Part shown: positions 14,314 to 17,416 of the stretch, in pieces | How positions within the stretch are numbered: position 1 is the stretch's first letter | How the letters are laid out: the number at the start of each line of letters is the position of its first letter | Assembly: GCA_015179025.1 (NCBI GenBank) | Contig: WHUX01000602.1 | Coordinates: 1-17,416, forward strand | Origin: Terfezia claveryi | Lineage: Eukaryota > Ascomycota > Pezizomycetes > Pezizales > Pezizaceae | DNA: 17,416 nt | Direction of reading: 5' to 3' | Translations under genes and position numbers: made by a program | The notes under the pieces: model-generated | The model's database searches: none | What the model was told of the DNA's origin: nothing | What the model saw: only the letters and a program-made list of their open reading frames with translations

Positions 14314-17280
14314 AACATGAGCAAGGCGGTACGTATTTTTGGCTGCTATGTCTCGCAGTTTAAACAAAGCATTTAGTTTGGCAGGAACCCTGCCATCAAG
14401 TCCACCGGGGACTTTCCCCTTTGAGGACTTATGACGTCGGACAAACACCCAGTCATGTCTTTCGTCTTGGTTTTGGAATAACTTACCTCCTGTGCAGCGT
14501 AGATGGTGTATCATCTGTCTATCATCATTAAAGATCGGAACGGAAACTTGAAGCGTGATGAATGCTTCGAGGGGTGCATCCATGAGACGGGCCACGTCGG
14601 TTTCGGGGTCGGATGATTGACAGTAAGGGTACCGTGCAAGATACCTAGCCGTAAGCGTTAATAGGTCGGGTAGTTTGTAGTAGGTCTGTAAAGTCTCAAG
14701 ATCATGTATATCTTTTACAGTTAACTGTCTTTGCAACTTAGTTCTCATGATCTCAGGGTCAGCGTTGCTAGGCAGATGTAAACTCAGACGTGGGGGAGTA
14801 ACGATGGTACATATTGCGTCGGGCATGTTTGGTAGATCACGAATCCATTGCTCAAGATTCCTTTCCCGCATGGCGAAACTGTGTGCCCGTGTGTAAGCGT
14901 GAATGATTTGGGGCACGGCATGGACATGATTGCTCCGCCGGTATGCGTCTTTCAGAGGCTTATGGAGGCCTCACAAATCTCCGTCGAATATTGGGGAAGT
15001 GATCCGTACTTGGCTATTTGATCTGCAAAATGCGAAATCAAATGCATTTTCGGAAAATTGTAGTGTGCCCCACTGGTCAGCGTGTCATTCACCAATTCCT
15101 TATTTTCTTGTGCCTGCTCCTCCTGAAGCTTTCGGCGTTTAGTCGGTGTGGCAGGACCTAATTCATCCGACGCGAGCAGTCGGTGATATTCCGCACGAAG
15201 GTCTTTCGATGCCATCGTCGCGGCGGCCCTGAAGGACTTGGTTGCCCGAAACCGGAGAAATACTTCTTTGTACTTGTGAAAGTCCTCAAGGTAATCCCTC
15301 ATTGATTGTATTGTCTCTGGGGTGTGCACCTTGTATTGTGCGACCAGAATAAAATCGGTTAAATACCGAACACACAAGATTGCCTTACGGCAAGATGCCT
15401 TGTGTCGGGTAGCGATCATATGAGTGTCAGATGTCTGGCTTAGTGCAGCCGTGAAGACGGCCAGCAGTACCATAGCAGATTCCGCATTTCTTTCCCCTGC
15501 CATTGTGAGACAGCACGGTAGGCCTTGTTTGGTCTTGTAAAACCCGGGAAGGGGAGTAATCGTGACCATATGTAATCAAATACCGTGAGCCGTCCGACGT
15601 GATCCAGGAATTCCTGGATCCATTTCATGAGGTGGGTAAGCATGCTCAGGAGAAGTGTGTGCAAAGTATCCCCGTGAAAAAGAGTATGAGGTTCGCAGTT
15701 GGGGATATGCCAAAGGGCGTTGTTGATCCTCTTAACCCCGTCAGATTCTAGCACCTGCAGGTTGGATTTATGAAATGCCGTGGCATACCGGAAATGCTGC
15801 CGTGTATTGTATGGTGTGTCCGGAAGGTCCCCAAATTCATTGGGTGGGGCAATGCAGACCGGGCATCGATTTGAGAGAATTCCATGGATCATGACATTCT
15901 CCATGTGGTCTGCCAGCTAGGCAGATAACCTAGGCACGCATTTGCGTACCTTCTCATCACAACATACCATGTCAATCCCTTGCTAACTTGCGTCGGCTAA
16001 GGGACTGAGAATGGAGCTCATATCTCATGCGTAACCTGGAGGGTGTCCAATTCCTGTCCTTCTGTAGGGTTCCCAGGAATTTTGTCGAGACGTTTCGGGG
16101 GGATGGGTAATAGTGCAATTGGGATCCAAGCATTCATAGTCGGTTTATTGCGCATACTGGACTTTATATTCCCTATGGTCATGTATAGGGGCCATAATTT
16201 CTTGTCCCCAGAAAAGTTGGTGAGATGCGTCTGGTCCGACGCTAAAAGGACAGGGACCAGTGTAGACCCGACGGGAATGAGCTTCTGTAAGACGTAAGTA
16301 AGAATCCATAGTAGGGTAATTACAGTGCATACCTGTTGGTCCCACCACCAAGATCTTGTATTCATCTCCGAATATATTTGGTCGTTATTCTTGTTAAATA
16401 ACCTCACTGGTTCCCAGACCACATGGGTCACAAATAGTCTCTGCCGCAATAGATATTTAATGCAATCTATTATATTGCGGTAGTAGAAATCTGACTTGGG
16501 TCTTAACGCATATTGAACGGATCCTGTTATCCACTCAGGATCCGCAACCATTTTGTCCATTTGCTTCCACAATGTGTACCCCGATTTGAAAGAGACACTT
16601 GACGTCGGAATGCCAGCCGGTGATCTCTGCAAAATATTGTCCCGGAAGAAATCGTCAATCCTCGTTTTTGGGACCTTGTTGAGGGTGAAAAACTGGGCAA
16701 GCTTATAATCTCGTGCATTATGGAATGGATGGAGATGATTGTATTCGGCCAAGCCCTGATTCCGAAATGGATAGTCTCGGAGTGGTTTGCCAGCGTGATA
16801 TCTGCCCGGCAGCTGCCGAATCACGTCGGTATTATATGCGTTGGTGGGGGGGGAATTGGATGATTCGTGAATTAGTTCTGCATCCGAGTCATTTGCTGGA
16901 TCATCAATATCATTATGTTGCACAGGCGCGAAATCTCCATAGAGTTGTTATATTCGGCCGAGGTCATCCTCATTAATATCTTGACCTAAGTCATCCTCAT
17001 TATTATCTGAAATCCTACTGCCACAACCTTCACCGTCTAGAGTTAGCCTGATCAATATCTGAAATGTGTCAGCGAGAAGCCTCACCTTCGTAGGTCAATA
17101 CGAGGCCTGATTGTTCTATCTGGGCCTCTGTATGCTGCGAGATGTTGGTTTGCCGAAGCACAGAAGGGTGAATGTCTGCCCGACTTTGTCGGGATGTTTG
17201 TTCTCTAGATGATTAGAATATGCTCCCCAAGAAGCATACTTACTATTGCACCAGGAACAATGGCTTTTGTTGCTATTCAT
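14309..17280 (-). pseudogene. Plavaka-1 transposase, main part (N-terminus to near C-terminus)
   Basis: This is a nearly complete Plavaka transposase of a CACTA-related DNA transposon. The ATG at 17278-17280 is followed by a C-x2-C-x12-H-x4-H zinc finger (HCSWCNSKY...NHLENKH, 17194-17259) for DNA binding. After a frameshift near 17150 an acidic stretch follows, then QLPGRYHAGKPLRDYPFRNQ and a core block with VPVLLASDQTHLTNFSGDK and LWPLYMTIGNI (16018-16923), diagnostic of the family. Next are EKVRKCVPRLSA, the knuckle NRCPVC, RLTVFDYIWSRLLPFPGF, LEDFHKYKEVFLRF and YGSLPQYSTEI...HKPLKDAYRRSN, ending at LAHVSL where element B interrupts it. Lesions are a TAA (16948-16950), a TAG in LSA*LADH (15917-15919) and frameshifts near 17150, 15970, 15480 and 14960. 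The last codons are at 3186-3389. Confidence 0.9.
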
Positions 17281-17416
17281 TTTTGCAGTTGGTATCTCGA
17301 AGTTGGGTAGATTCCTATTTCTTTGGTGAGTGGTAAAAAGAGAAGTTTAGTTTCAAATTTAGCTAGTCGGGTTGAATTTAGGTAGATCTAGCTCGTCGGG
17401 AGTTGGTCTAGTGCCG
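17281..17416 (-). other. Upstream region of Plavaka-1, no gene seen
   Basis: The 5' flank of the transposase start. It contains an imperfect direct repeat, TAGCTAGTCGGGTTG (17360-17374) and TAGCTCGTCGGGAGTTG (17389-17405), which could belong to the element's 5' subterminal region. The element's left terminus is outside the window. Confidence 0.4.

Overview
The window looks like gene-poor, transposon-packed DNA from a filamentous basidiomycete, most likely an Agaricomycete. I base this on two degraded Plavaka-type (CACTA-related, KDZ-like) transposases and a chromodomain-bearing Ty3/gypsy retrotransposon (chromovirus), a combination typical of those genomes. I see no host gene, tRNA, rRNA or CRISPR array. 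Species cannot be named from the sequence.

Layout, left to right. Positions 1-1803 are the 3' end of a + strand chromovirus copy (A): the last codons of its chromodomain, a polypurine tract and a 1455-bp LTR. Positions 1804 to about 2857 are a broken piece of one Plavaka transposase (Plavaka-2, minus strand), which copy A sits in. About 2860-3185 is a repeat-rich 3' flank of a second Plavaka element. Positions 3186-3389 are the last codons of that transposase (Plavaka-1, minus strand). Positions 3390-14308 are a complete minus-strand chromovirus (B) of the same family as A, flanked by the 5-bp duplication AGTGA. It holds a 3' LTR (3390-4842), pol (5087-9011), gag (9012-11100), a primer-binding site and a 5' LTR. 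The 5' LTR is itself split by a 1693-bp non-autonomous LTR element (TRIM-like, 11643-13335) flanked by the duplication ATACG. Positions 14309-17280 are the main part of Plavaka-1, up to its N-terminal zinc finger. Removing B and one copy of AGTGA joins the two halves of Plavaka-1 in the correct reading frame.

B invaded Plavaka-1 and the TRIM-like element then invaded B. The two LTRs of the TRIM-like element differ at one base in 266, so it is very young; the LTRs of B differ more, mainly by transitions. Every gag, pol and transposase reading frame is interrupted, so no protein here looks functional as assembled.

The most interesting points are four. First, both LTR elements carry a putative primer-binding site two bases after the LTR that is complementary to their own LTR, as in Tf1/sushi self-priming. 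Second, the TRIM-like element contains an array of small hairpins whose stems change in sequence but keep pairing, separated by a recurrent CCCGAACGA-like spacer. Third, two CpG positions are seen as CG, TG and CA in the three LTRs, a signature of cytosine deamination on either strand. Fourth, the TRIM-like element landed directly beside a 10-bp match to its own primer-binding region.
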